DNA of 64,000 nt from Pseudomonas sp. HN11 (GCF_021390155.1 NZ_CP089985.1:434001-498000), one strand, 5' to 3'; shown: positions 47,503 through 56,568, numbered from the stretch's first letter. Translations and numbers: made by a program. The notes: a model not told the origin generated them from the sequence alone.

Positions 47503-49479
47503 ATGTTCGCTCCTGCCAATCAAAATGCCTTTACCCTGACCCTTGATGGGGAACCCAGTGAACTCAAGGTGTTTGAGTTCGTGGGTATTGAATCCATCAG
47601 TCAGCCCTACCGATTTGACCTCGAGCTGGTCAGCGAACAGCCTGATCTGGACCTTGAGAGCTTGCTGCACCGCCAGGTGTACCTCGGTTTCGATGAGCAG
47701 GGGCGGGGTATTCATGGTTTTGTTTGCCGGGTCGCGCAAGGTGACTCCGGGCGGCGCCTGACGCGTTATCAGATGACGCTTATGCCGCAGCTTGCCTATT
47801 TGGCCCACAGCAGTCATCAACGTATTTTCCAGCACAAGACGGTGCCGCAGATAGTTGCGCAGGTGCTGGAAGGGCAGGGGATCCAGAGCGACCGTTTCGA
47901 CTTTCGTCTCAGCGGCACCTACCCCGCGCGTGAGTACTGCGTGCAGTTTGGCGAAACTGACCTGGCTTTCATTCAGCGACTTTGTGCTGAGTTGGGTATT
48001 CACTATCACTTTCAGCATTCGGCTGGTGGTCATTTACTGGTGTTCGGCGACGACCAGGCCGTATTTGCCCAGGCAGATCGGTCCACGCCATACACCGCTG
48101 GTTCCGGGATGGTGGCGGACACCCCAGTGATCAAACGGTTTGGGGTGCAGGTGCAAGCTCGTACCACGGCAGTAAACCTCCGCGATTATGACTTTCGCAA
48201 ACCAAGCCTGGCGCTGGAAAGCGCGGTGTCTGGCGAGCGGCTACCACGGCTTGAAACGCAGGTTTACCCCGGCCGCTTTACCGACCGAGCTCATGGCAAA
48301 TATCTCGCACAGCGTGGCCTGGAGCGTCATCGCAGTGACTATCGCGTCGCCCGTGGCAGCAGTGATGAGCCTTCTTTAGCCAGCGGTCGGTTCTTCACGC
48401 TGGCCGGCCATCCACGCGAGGACTGGAATGACCTATGGCTGGTGACGCAAGTGACCCATGAGGGCAAGCAGCCGCAGGCGTTGGAGGAGTCCGTCACCGA
48501 GGTGGTGGGCGGTGATTTCCGTCAGGGCTATCGCAACGAATTTTCCGCCACGCCGTGGGATGTGATCTTCCGTCCGCCAATGCCTGAGCAGCCTCGTCCG
48601 ATCGTTGCTGGCTATCAGAACGCGGTGGTGACCGGCCCCGTCGACAGCGAAATCCATTGTGACGAATACGGCCGGGTCAAGGTGCAACTGGCGTGGGATC
48701 GTGTCGGGGAACATAACGATCATTCCAGCTGCTGGCTGCGGGTCGCCAGCGCCTGGGCCCATGATCGTTATGGTTCGGTATTGATTCCTCGAGTCGGCAT
48801 GGAAGTGCTGGTGGGCTTCGCCAATGGCGACATGGATATGCCGTTGATCATGGGCTGCCTCCCCAATGCTGCAACCCAGGTGCCTCTCGATCTGCCGGCA
48901 GACAAGACCCGCAGCATCTTCCGCAGCCAGAGCAGCCCCGGTGGTGGGGGCTACAACGAGCTGCGCATCGAGGACCGCAAGGGCGCCGAGGAAATCTACC
49001 TGCGCGCCCAGCGGGATTGGACGCAGCATGTGTTGCATGATCTTCGGGTAAAAGTGGGCGGTGAGTCGCATCAGGAACTGCAAGGCGAGGAGCAGCGCAT
49101 CACCCACGGTAATCGTCTGACGGAGCTCAAGCAGGATGATCACCTGGTGATCGGCGGTTCGCAGCAAACGCATGCTGGACGGGCCATTCAGATGGGGGCG
49201 GGACAAACCATTGTCATCGACGCGGGCGCGACCGTCGCGATTCAGGCGGGTGGGCAGTCGATCACGCTGTCTGCGGGCGGGATTTTCAGCAGTGTGCCGA
49301 TCCAGCTTGGCGGTGCGCCCGCTGCTAATGTGGCGCCGTTAAGGCCTGGCTTGAAGGAAACACTGCTGGCGGTGATTCCCGCTCCACTGAGCCGGGTGCA
49401 AGTGGCCAGCCTGAAGCGCAGTGCGCCGTTTTGCGAAGAGTGCGAGCGTTGCAAGAATGGCCAGTGCGGCCCCATCTGA
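47503..49479 (+). CDS. vgrG: Type VI secretion spike protein VgrG
   Basis: A 658-residue VgrG (TssI), the trimeric spike at the tip of the T6SS tube. The gp27-like part spans about 1-370 and includes the SRF...Y fold and GETDLAFIQRLCAELGIHYHF. The gp5-like OB domain (about 380-470, EIHCDEYGRVKVQLAWDR) and a beta-helix follow. The C-terminus has a Cys-rich tail with Cys644, Cys647, Cys650 and Cys655 (CEECERCKNGQC), suited to metal binding or cargo contact. There are no other T6SS genes nearby, so it is an orphan spike using an apparatus encoded elsewhere. It precedes a DUF4123 adaptor gene by 21 nt. Confidence 0.95.
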   Translation: MFAPANQNAFTLTLDGEPSELKVFEFVGIESISQPYRFDLELVSEQPDLDLESLLHRQVYLGFDEQGRGIHGFVCRVAQGDSGRRLTRYQMTLMPQLAYLAHSSHQRIFQHKTVPQIVAQVLEGQGIQSDRFDFRLSGTYPAREYCVQFGETDLAFIQRLCAELGIHYHFQHSAGGHLLVFGDDQAVFAQADRSTPYTAGSGMVADTPVIKRFGVQVQARTTAVNLRDYDFRKPSLALESAVSGERLPRLETQVYPGRFTDRAHGKYLAQRGLERHRSDYRVARGSSDEPSLASGRFFTLAGHPREDWNDLWLVTQVTHEGKQPQALEESVTEVVGGDFRQGYRNEFSATPWDVIFRPPMPEQPRPIVAGYQNAVVTGPVDSEIHCDEYGRVKVQLAWDRVGEHNDHSSCWLRVASAWAHDRYGSVLIPRVGMEVLVGFANGDMDMPLIMGCLPNAATQVPLDLPADKTRSIFRSQSSPGGGGYNELRIEDRKGAEEIYLRAQRDWTQHVLHDLRVKVGGESHQELQGEEQRITHGNRLTELKQDDHLVIGGSQQTHAGRAIQMGAGQTIVIDAGATVAIQAGGQSITLSAGGIFSSVPIQLGGAPAANVAPLRPGLKETLLAVIPAPLSRVQVASLKRSAPFCEECERCKNGQCGPI

Positions 49480-49500
49480 CTTTTAAAGGGATTTACGAAG

Positions 49501-50184
49501 ATGCATCAACCTCTGCTTCCTGGTGAACAGATGTTTGCAGTGCTGGGCGCAGCCAGCGACGCCAAGCCCCTTGACGCTTGGCGGGCGCTCTCCGCCGGAG
49601 CCCCGCCGCAACCCGTTTGGGCCGGTACAGCCTATGCGGCATGGGATGAGGTAATGCCCTATGTGGGCATCGTCGAGCCGGGCAGCCAGTTCCTGGAGTG
49701 GGCCGCTTCCACGGACGCTACGGATTGGGGCTGGTTGGCCATATCTTCCCAGTCACTGGAAACCGTGATTGCACACCTGCAAGGCCTGACCAAGGTGTAC
49801 CTGCCCGAAGGCCAGGAAGTGTTCTTGCGGTTCTGGGATGGTGCTCAATTCCTGCCAATCCTTCAGCGGTCGGGCGATGAGGTATTGCCGGTGTTCCAGC
49901 GGTACTTGATCAATGGCCAGTCGCTGACCGTAACCACTGGTCCGGTCGCTGCCGCCAAAGCTAGCCCATGGTGGCAAGTACCTGCGCCGTTGCTACAACA
50001 TCTGGCCGAGCAGTCGCCGCAAACCCTGATCGATAACCTCCTGCAATGGCTCGAAGAGCAACGCCCCGACCTCTGCACCGCGTTCATGCCTACGACTTTG
50101 CGGTACAAGGTCGCCTACTTTGCGCGCGGCCACGATGTCAGCCATCAGGCTTTGGCGGACTACCTGGCTTCAGAGCTGAGTTGA
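49501..50184 (+). CDS. DUF4123 T6SS adaptor/chaperone-like protein
   Basis: A 227-residue protein resembling DUF4123 adaptors, which load effectors onto the matching VgrG. Features include an N-terminal alpha/beta domain with AWDEVMPYVGIVEPGSQFLEW and a central WGWLAISSQSLETVIAHLQ segment, then FLRFWDGAQFLPIL. In typical loci the effector gene follows directly. Here only 97 nt of noncoding sequence separate it from rlmJ, so no effector or immunity gene is present. It may serve a cargo encoded elsewhere, or the cargo was lost. The ATG has an AAGGGA site upstream. Confidence 0.82.
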   Translation: MHQPLLPGEQMFAVLGAASDAKPLDAWRALSAGAPPQPVWAGTAYAAWDEVMPYVGIVEPGSQFLEWAASTDATDWGWLAISSQSLETVIAHLQGLTKVYLPEGQEVFLRFWDGAQFLPILQRSGDEVLPVFQRYLINGQSLTVTTGPVAAAKASPWWQVPAPLLQHLAEQSPQTLIDNLLQWLEEQRPDLCTAFMPTTLRYKVAYFARGHDVSHQALADYLASELS

Positions 50185-50281
50185 AGCCAGCGCGCCTTTT
50201 CGACTCAAGCACCGCCCGGCACACCGCACTGCACCAACGCCCGCGTAAAAGGTAAACTTCGCCCCCTGCGCAGGAGCAACC

Positions 50282-51118
50282 ATGAATTATCGTCACGCCT
50301 TTCACGCCGGCAATCACGCCGATGTCTTCAAACATCTGACCTTGACCCGCCTCATCGCCCTGATGTCGCGCAAGGAGCAGCCGTTCGCCTACCTCGACAC
50401 CCACGCCGGCATCGGTCTGTACGACCTGCAAGGTGACCAGGCCAACCGCACGGGTGAATACCTGGAAGGCATTGCGCGCCTGTGGGGCGCGAGCGACCTG
50501 CCAGCGCTGACCGCCGATTACATGCGCGTACTGCATGAGATGAACCCGGATGGCGAGTTGCGCTACTACCCGGGTTCGCCGGAACTGGCGCGACGACTCA
50601 CTCGCCCCCAGGACCGCGTGTTGCTCAATGAAAAGCACCCGGAAGACGGCGTGTTGCTCAAGGACAACATGAAGGGCGATCGTCGCGTCAAAGTGCATCT
50701 GGGCGAAGGCTGGCATGTGCCGCGTGCCCTGCTGCCGGTGCCAGAAAAGCGGGCGCTGATGCTGATCGACCCGCCGTTCGAAAAGCTCGACGAAATGCAG
50801 CGCTGTGCGGCATCTCTCAAAGAGGCGGTGGGCCGCATGCGCCAGACCGTCGCCGCCATTTGGTACCCGGTGAAAGACCAGCGCATGTTGCGCCGTTTCT
50901 ACCAGGACCTGGCCGGCACCGGTGCGCCGAAGTTGCTGCGTGTGGAATTGCTGGTGCATCCGCTGGACACACCCAACACCCTGACCGGCTCGGGCCTGGC
51001 GATCGCCAACCCGCCGTGGGGCTTGGAGGAGGAGTTGCGCGAGCTGCTGCCATGGCTGTCCAGGCAGCTTGGCCAGACCCAGGGTGGCTGGCAGATGGAT
51101 TGGCTCATAGCTGAGTAG
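50282..51118 (+). CDS. rlmJ: 23S rRNA (adenine2030-N6)-methyltransferase
   Basis: A 278-residue SAM-dependent methyltransferase that modifies A2030 of 23S rRNA. It begins MNYRHAFHAGNHADVFKH, nearly diagnostic for RlmJ, and has the catalytic D/NPPF motif as Asp163-Pro-Pro-Phe166. Length is like the E. coli protein (280). The ATG has an AGGAG site 6 nt upstream. It belongs to the ancestral backbone; the vgrG-DUF4123 pair and putAP lie between it and the acyl-CoA dehydrogenase. Confidence 0.95.
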   Translation: MNYRHAFHAGNHADVFKHLTLTRLIALMSRKEQPFAYLDTHAGIGLYDLQGDQANRTGEYLEGIARLWGASDLPALTADYMRVLHEMNPDGELRYYPGSPELARRLTRPQDRVLLNEKHPEDGVLLKDNMKGDRRVKVHLGEGWHVPRALLPVPEKRALMLIDPPFEKLDEMQRCAASLKEAVGRMRQTVAAIWYPVKDQRMLRRFYQDLAGTGAPKLLRVELLVHPLDTPNTLTGSGLAIANPPWGLEEELRELLPWLSRQLGQTQGGWQMDWLIAE

Positions 51119-51127
51119 CTATGAGTT

Positions 51128-51177
51128 TCAAGCTGCAAGTTGCAAGTAAAAGCAGAACCTCGGCACTTGCAGCTTTG
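51128..51177. repeat. Imperfect inverted repeat between rlmJ and msrA
   Basis: CAAGCTGCAAGT (51129-51140) and ACTTGCAGCTTTG (51165-51177) form a stem of about 11 bp between the convergent ends of rlmJ and msrA. Similar AAGCTGCAAG repeats are common in pseudomonads. It may act as a shared weak terminator; there is no strong T-run. Confidence 0.5.
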
Positions 51178-51181
51178 ATCT

Positions 51182-51829
51182 TCAGATCGGGCAGCTCACG
51201 CCCGTCCCGCCAATCCCGCAATAGCCCTGCGGATTCTTAGCCAGGTATTGCTGGTGATACGCCTCGGCAAAATACACCGTTGGCGCTTCTTCGATTTCCG
51301 TAGTAATCGCACCCAGGCCAGCCTTGGTCAGCTCACCCTGATAAGCCTCGGCGCTCGCCTGCGCTGCCGCCAATTGCTCTGGGGTAGTCGCGTAGATCAC
51401 CGAGCGGTACTGGCTGCCGATGTCGTTACCCTGGCGCATGCCCTGGGTCGGGTTGTGCAGTTCCCAGAACATCTTCAGCAGGTCTTCGTATTTCACCTTG
51501 GCCTGGTCATACACCACCAGTACCACTTCACTGTGGCCGGTCAGGCCGGAGCAGACTTCTTCATAGGTCGGGTTCGGCGTGTAGCCACCGGCATAACCGA
51601 CCACGGTGCTGACCACGCCATCGCGCTGCCAGAACTTGCGCTCGGCGCCCCAGAAGCAGCCCAGGCCGAAGATCGCAAAACCCACGTCATCGAGGAACGG
51701 GCCGAGCAGCGGGTTGCCGTTGACGAAGTGAGTCTCTGGCAGCGCCATCGGGGTTTCACGGCCAGGCAGAGCTTGTTCTTGAGTAGGCAGCACGTTTTTG
51801 TTCACCAGAATTTCCGAGCGCAAGACCAT
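51182..51829 (-). CDS. msrA: Peptide methionine sulfoxide reductase MsrA
   Basis: A 215-residue MsrA that reduces methionine-S-sulfoxide in proteins. The catalytic GCFWG motif has Cys58, and the C-terminal [12 protein letters not shown] supplies resolving cysteines. The N-terminal extension of about 45 residues is like E. coli MsrA. No signal peptide. It stands between rlmJ (convergent) and the dipA-type gene, as in P. aeruginosa. Confidence 0.97.
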   Translation of the reverse strand: MVLRSEILVNKNVLPTQEQALPGRETPMALPETHFVNGNPLLGPFLDDVGFAIFGLGCFWGAERKFWQRDGVVSTVVGYAGGYTPNPTYEEVCSGLTGHSEVVLVVYDQAKVKYEDLLKMFWELHNPTQGMRQGNDIGSQYRSVIYATTPEQLAAAQASAEAYQGELTKAGLGAITTEIEEAPTVYFAEAYHQQYLAKNPQGYCGIGGTGVSCPI

Positions 51830-51901
51830 GATCAGTCCTCTCAGTCAGATTGAGTTGGGTAAGAATTCAGACAGCCAGTGTGCCCGAGTGTTACAGCGCT
51901 G

Positions 51902-54595
51902 TCAGGCGATTGGCCCGCGCGGGTAGCGTTTGAGCATCGCCAGCAGCTCTGCACCGGGGATCGGCCGGTCGAACAGGTAACCCTGGCCCACATCACAGCG
52001 GTGGCGGCGCAGGAACGCGAGCTGCTCGGCAGTCTCAATGCCTTCGGCCACCACCTTGAGCTTGAGGTTGTGGGCCATGGCGATCACTGCCGAGGTGATT
52101 TCCATGTCGTCCTGGTTATCCGGGATTTCGTGGATAAAGCTGCGATCGATCTTGATGATATCGATGGGGAATTTTTTCAAATAGCTCAGCGAAGAGTAAC
52201 CAGTGCCGAAGTCGTCCATGGCCAGGGTCAGGCCAAAGCTTTTCAATTGATCAAGTTGCAGACGCGTGTCTTCGGTCGCTTCCAGCAGCAAGCCCTCCGT
52301 CAACTCAAGCTCCAGCAGGTTGGCCGGCAGCTGTTCTTCCTTGAGGATGGTGGCAATCGAGGCCACCAGGTCTGGGTCGGAAAACTGCTTGGGTGACAGG
52401 TTGATTGCCACCTGCAAATTGCCCATGCCGCTGGCGCTCAGTTGCTTGCTCATGCGGCAGGCCTGGCGGGCGATCCATTTACCGATGGGGATGATCAGGC
52501 CGGTTTCTTCCGCCACGCTGATGAATTGGTCGGGGCGAATCATGCCCTTTTCCGGATGATTCCAGCGCAGCAGTGCTTCCATGCCCAGCAGACGGCCGCT
52601 GCGCAGGCACAGCTTGGGCTGGTAAAACACGTCCAACTCGTTCTGGGTGAGGGCGCGGCGCAGATTGTTCTCCACGAACAGCTTGTAGCTGGCCTCGGCG
52701 TTCAGCGCTTCGGTAAACACTTGGACCTGATGCTTGCCGTTAGCCTTGGCTTTATGCAACGCGAGGCCGGCGTTGCGCATAAGGGTCTGCGGGTCTCGGC
52801 CATGCAGCGGCGCACAGGCCAGGCCCACGGAGCCGGTGACGCTGATCAGTTGGTTATCGACGAACATCGGCTTGTCGAGGGTCGCCAGCAACTGGCTGGC
52901 AACCTGCTGGCCGCTTTCCAGGTCGGTGTCATCGAGCAGCACCGCGAATTCGTTACTGGCAAACCGCGCCAGGCTGCCGCCGGTACTCAAGCTGTTGCGC
53001 AAACGCCGCGCCAGGCTGATCAGCAGTTTATCGCCGGTCTGGTGGCCAAGGCTGTCATTGATCCGTTTGAAGTTGTCGATGTCCACCAGCAGCAGGCTGA
53101 TCGGGCTGTCGCTGTCGCGGGCGAAGCGTTCGTCGAGGTTGCGGATGAACGCCGGACGGTTGCCCAGGTTGGTCAGGTTGTCGGTGTACGCCAAACGCTC
53201 GATGCGCTGCTGGGCCAGCTTGGTCTGGGTGATGTCTTCGTAGATGCCGATGTAGTGGGTCAGCTCGCGGTTGTCGCCATACACTTTGGAAATCGACAGC
53301 TGGCCCCAGTAAGGTTCGAGGTTCTTGCGGCGGCTCTTGAATTCACCCTGCCAGCTGTTGCTTTTGGCCAGGCTCGACGGTGCGTCGAACAGCAACTCAC
53401 TGAGGTTTTCCAGCGCCGGCAACTGGGCCAGGCGATGGCCGTGAACTTCTTCGGCGCTGTATTGGGTGATCGCGGTAAAGCTCGGGTTGACGTACTCGAC
53501 CACCCCTTCGCAATTGACCAGCAAAAAGGCGTTGGCGCTTTGTTCCACGGCACGCTGGAACAGGTGCAGGGCGCTGGTGGCCGTGCGACGGTTATGGTTG
53601 TTGATGACCTGCGCAAACTGATCGGCCAGCTCGCCGGCAAAGGCAATTTCATCGGCCTGCCAGGCCCGGGTGCTGCCGCTTTGCTCCAGGCACAGCACGC
53701 CGACAACCTGGCCATCGACGCGAATGCTCGCGTCAAGCATGGCATGGATATCCTTGGCGCGCAGGTTGTCGGCCATTTCACGGGTGCGCGGATCGCGCAT
53801 CGCGTTGGTGGCGTCAATCGCGCGGCTGCTGTGCAAGGCTTCCAGGTAGTCCGGAAAGAGGCTTGCATCGATGGATTCAGGCAGATGGTGCTGGCCGTCG
53901 GCGCGGTGGTAGGCCGAAATCGGCACCAGGCGCTGGCCTTCGAGGTTCCAGATGCTGGCGCAGTCGATCTGGTAGATGTCACAGGCACTGCGAGTGATCA
54001 GCTCGGCGGCTTCTTGCAGCGAATTGTTGGTGGTGTAGCGCTGGCGGGCCAGCAACAGGATCAACTCCTGCTGGGCCCGCACCCGCTCCAGATGCTGCAA
54101 CTGTTCCTGCTGGGCGCGCTGGTTGAGCTCCAGGGCGATCTGCAGGCGGCTGTTCTGGTTCTCCAGGTCGGCCGTGGGCGCGGCAGTGGGGATTTCACTG
54201 AACAGGCCGTCGACCACCATCAGGTAGCCGCGCAGCAGGTGGCGATTGTGTTGTTTATAGGCTTCGCCCATTTCCAGCAGGCTCAGCGGCCCGTCGCTGG
54301 TGTGCAGGGTGTAGCGCACCAGGTAATGAGGACTCTGGGTCAGTTGCTGCTGGATAGTGTCGTGCAGCTGATAGCGCACCTGGGGCTCCATCAGGCTGGC
54401 GTAGGGCGTGCCGATCAAGGCACATAACTCGACCGCCGGAAGGCCGAATTGGCGTTCGCAATTGGGGTCGAGGTAAAGGAGGGCCCAGCTTGCCTCATTA
54501 AGCCGCTCGAAACGCAGCATGCCGAGGCGCGAAGGCACCGGTAACTGCGTCACTACCTCGGCCGCCATACGGGCGACATCGGGTTGGCTTTTCAT
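51902..54595 (-). CDS. dipA: DipA-type c-di-GMP phosphodiesterase (PAS-GAF-PAS-GGDEF-EAL)
   Basis: An 897-residue cytoplasmic signalling protein: a PAS-like domain (about 20-130), a helical linker (135-190), GAF (about 195-335), PAS (about 345-465), degenerate GGDEF (about 470-625) and EAL (about 640-890). The GGDEF site reads ASNEF, so it should not make c-di-GMP. The EAL site (MEALLRW) and the downstream DDFGTGYSSL metal-binding stretch are intact, so it should degrade c-di-GMP. The position next to msrA and aceF matches DipA of P. aeruginosa, which promotes biofilm dispersal and motility. The GAF/PAS ligands are unknown. Confidence 0.9.
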   Translation of the reverse strand: MKSQPDVARMAAEVVTQLPVPSRLGMLRFERLNEASWALLYLDPNCERQFGLPAVELCALIGTPYASLMEPQVRYQLHDTIQQQLTQSPHYLVRYTLHTSDGPLSLLEMGEAYKQHNRHLLRGYLMVVDGLFSEIPTAAPTADLENQNSRLQIALELNQRAQQEQLQHLERVRAQQELILLLARQRYTTNNSLQEAAELITRSACDIYQIDCASIWNLEGQRLVPISAYHRADGQHHLPESIDASLFPDYLEALHSSRAIDATNAMRDPRTREMADNLRAKDIHAMLDASIRVDGQVVGVLCLEQSGSTRAWQADEIAFAGELADQFAQVINNHNRRTATSALHLFQRAVEQSANAFLLVNCEGVVEYVNPSFTAITQYSAEEVHGHRLAQLPALENLSELLFDAPSSLAKSNSWQGEFKSRRKNLEPYWGQLSISKVYGDNRELTHYIGIYEDITQTKLAQQRIERLAYTDNLTNLGNRPAFIRNLDERFARDSDSPISLLLVDIDNFKRINDSLGHQTGDKLLISLARRLRNSLSTGGSLARFASNEFAVLLDDTDLESGQQVASQLLATLDKPMFVDNQLISVTGSVGLACAPLHGRDPQTLMRNAGLALHKAKANGKHQVQVFTEALNAEASYKLFVENNLRRALTQNELDVFYQPKLCLRSGRLLGMEALLRWNHPEKGMIRPDQFISVAEETGLIIPIGKWIARQACRMSKQLSASGMGNLQVAINLSPKQFSDPDLVASIATILKEEQLPANLLELELTEGLLLEATEDTRLQLDQLKSFGLTLAMDDFGTGYSSLSYLKKFPIDIIKIDRSFIHEIPDNQDDMEITSAVIAMAHNLKLKVVAEGIETAEQLAFLRRHRCDVGQGYLFDRPIPGAELLAMLKRYPRGPIA

Positions 54596-54803
54596 GGGGG
54601 GAACTCACTTGAAATTACGCGCACGGCGCCGGGCTCACGCCCTCTTTTCTGTTGCCTGCGGCAAGGTTGCATCATGCGGCGCAGGCTGACAAGAGAGGAT
54701 GAAGGCTAAGTGCTATAAGGGTGTTATCGGCCTCGAAAGGGATTTCTACAGTCGGGGTGATGGAAGGTGTACAAACCTGTTCGCATTTGTTCAATAAACG
54801 GGC

Positions 54804-54831
54804 AAAAAAAGCCCCGCCAAGTGGCGGGGTT
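54804..54831 (-). terminator. Rho-independent terminator after aceF
   Basis: On the minus strand CCCCGCC-ACTT-GGCGGGG is followed by CTTTTTTTG, a canonical terminator about 70 nt after the aceF stop. Confidence 0.9.
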
Positions 54832-54867
54832 GAGGTACGAGCGTGGCGCTCGAAAATCGGTGCAACC

Positions 54868-54893
54868 AGGCCTCCCGGGTGAACGGGAGGCCT
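54868..54893 (-). other. Perfect 10-bp hairpin directly after aceF
   Basis: AGGCCTCCCG / CGGGAGGCCT with a GGTGAA loop starts 9 nt after the aceF stop. With no T-run, it is probably an mRNA 3' stabilising hairpin before the true terminator at 54804. Confidence 0.6.
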
Positions 54894-54901
54894 GTCCGCG
54901 C

Positions 54902-56557
54902 TTACAGCAGGATGGTGCGGATGTCGTTCAGCAACTGGCTCAGACGCTGGGTGAAGCGAGCCGCAGCGGCGCCGTTGATCACGCGGTGATCGTAGGACAG
55001 CGACAGTGGCAGCATCAGCTTCGGCTGGAACGCTTTACCGTCCCAGACAGGCTGGATGGTCGCCTTGGACACGCCCAGGATCGCCACTTCCGGCGCGTTG
55101 ACGATTGGCGTGAAGCCAGTGCCGCCAATGTGACCGAGGCTGGAGATGGTGAAGCAGGCGCCCTGCATGTCGTCCGGGGTGAGCTTCTTGTCGCGGGCCT
55201 TTGCAGCCAGTGCAGCGGCTTCGGCAGCGAGTTGCAGCAAGCTCTTCTGATCGACATTCTTGATGACCGGTACCAGCAGGCCATCCGGGGTGTCGACCGC
55301 GAAACCGATGTGCACGTACTTCTTACGGATGATCGCCTTGCCACTTGGCGCCAGCGAGGCGTTGAAGTCCGGCAGCTCCTTGAGCAGGTGCGCGCACGCC
55401 TTGAGCAGCAGCGGCAGCACGGTCAGTTTCACGCCGGCCTTTTCGGCCACGGCTTTCTGCGCAACGCGGAAAGCTTCCAGGTCGGTGATGTCAGCCTGGT
55501 CGAACTGGGTCACGTGCGGGATGTTCAACCAGCTCGCGTGCAGACCGGCCGCGCCGATTTGCATCAGGCGGGTCATCGGCACTTCTTCGATTTCGCCGAA
55601 GCGGCTGAAGTCCACGGTGCGGATCGGCGGAATACCCGAACCACCGGTAGCGCCGCCAGCAGCCGGAGCTTCCTTGGCTTTCTGCATCATGGCCTTGACG
55701 TAGACCTGCACATCTTCCTTCAGCACGCGACCGTGAGGACCGGTGGCCGATACAGCGTTCAGCTCAACGCCGAACTCACGGGCCAACTGACGCACGGCAG
55801 GACCGGCGTGAACCTTGGCACCGCTCGGTGCAGGAGCGGCCGGAGCGGCCTCGGTTTTAGCAGCAGGTGCAGGTGCAGGTGCAGGTGCAGGTGCAGCGGC
55901 AGCCGGTGCAGCTTCAGCCTTGGCAGCAGGAGCAGCCGCCGGGGCTGGCGCGGCTGCCGGTGCAGCACCTTGTACTTTCAGCTTGAGGATGAAGTCACCA
56001 GTGCCGACTTCGTCTTCCAGCTTGACTGCAATGCTTTCCACCACGCCGGCAGCCGGCGAAGGGATTTCCATGGAGGCCTTATCGGACTCCAGGGTGATCA
56101 GCGACTGGTCGGCTTCGACGGTGTCGCCCACCTTGACCAGCAGTTCGATGATCTTGGCCTTGCCCGATGAACCGATGTCCGGGACATGAATGTCCTGGAC
56201 GCTGGCGGCGGCAGGTGCAGTAGCCGGGGCCGCAGGGGCCTCGGCAGCAGCGGCAGGCTTTTCAGCAGCAGGCGCGGGTGCAGCTGCAGCAGCAGGAGCC
56301 GCTGCAGGAGCCGCATCAGCGGCACCTTCGATTTCCAGCTCAAGCAGTTCGTCGCCCTCTTTCAGACGGTCGCCCAGCTTCACTTTCAGGCTCTTGACCA
56401 CACCGGCCTTGGGAGCAGGAATTTCCATGCTCGCCTTGTCCGATTCCAGGGTCAGGATGCTCTGGTCGGCTTCGACGGTGTCGCCGACCTTCACAAACAG
56501 CTCGATTACTTCACCTTCACCGCTGCCGATGTCAGGTACGCGAATGAGTTCGCTCAC
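54902..56557 (-). CDS. aceF: Pyruvate dehydrogenase E2, dihydrolipoamide acetyltransferase
   Basis: The 551-residue E2 core of the pyruvate dehydrogenase complex transfers acetyl from lipoyl groups to CoA. Two lipoyl domains (about 1-75 and 119-192) carry lipoylated Lys in LESDKASMEIP. Ala/Pro-rich linkers join them to an E1/E3-binding domain near 245-280 (GPAVRQLAREFGVELN) and the catalytic domain (about 320-551) with His524 in SYDHRVINGAAAARF. The Asp usual in DHRVxDG is Asn here, as in Azotobacter vinelandii E2. It starts 12 nt after aceE. The linker includes a hexanucleotide tandem repeat at 55864-55896. Confidence 0.98.
   Translation of the reverse strand: MSELIRVPDIGSGEGEVIELFVKVGDTVEADQSILTLESDKASMEIPAPKAGVVKSLKVKLGDRLKEGDELLELEIEGAADAAPAAAPAAAAAPAPAAEKPAAAAEAPAAPATAPAAASVQDIHVPDIGSSGKAKIIELLVKVGDTVEADQSLITLESDKASMEIPSPAAGVVESIAVKLEDEVGTGDFILKLKVQGAAPAAAPAPAAAPAAKAEAAPAAAAPAPAPAPAPAAKTEAAPAAPAPSGAKVHAGPAVRQLAREFGVELNAVSATGPHGRVLKEDVQVYVKAMMQKAKEAPAAGGATGGSGIPPIRTVDFSRFGEIEEVPMTRLMQIGAAGLHASWLNIPHVTQFDQADITDLEAFRVAQKAVAEKAGVKLTVLPLLLKACAHLLKELPDFNASLAPSGKAIIRKKYVHIGFAVDTPDGLLVPVIKNVDQKSLLQLAAEAAALAAKARDKKLTPDDMQGACFTISSLGHIGGTGFTPIVNAPEVAILGVSKATIQPVWDGKAFQPKLMLPLSLSYDHRVINGAAAARFTQRLSQLLNDIRTILL
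55864..55896. repeat. Hexanucleotide tandem repeat in the aceF linker
   Basis: CAGGTG is repeated five and a half times without a mismatch, encoding an alternating Ala-Pro stretch of the second E2 linker. Copy-number changes would keep the frame and only alter linker length. Confidence 0.85.
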
Positions 56558-56568
56558 AAAAAGTCTCC

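Larger units (their letters stand above)
54596..54901. other. Intergenic region between dipA and aceF with two hairpins
   Basis: The 306-nt gap holds the dipA promoter side (about 54600-54760) and the aceF 3' region. Hairpins lie at 54804-54831 and 54868-54893. No reading frame or RNA gene was recognised; a long rightward frame crossing it is a shadow of aceF. Confidence 0.6.

Noticed and set aside
52442..54427. Rightward frame of 661 codons opposite dipA
   Set aside because: Antisense shadow of a GGDEF/EAL gene, with no domain and no start signal.
54902..56557. Asn in place of Asp in the E2 DHRVxDG motif as an inactivating change
   Set aside because: The same DHRVING form is known from active Azotobacter vinelandii E2 and I recall it from Pseudomonas, so it is a lineage feature.
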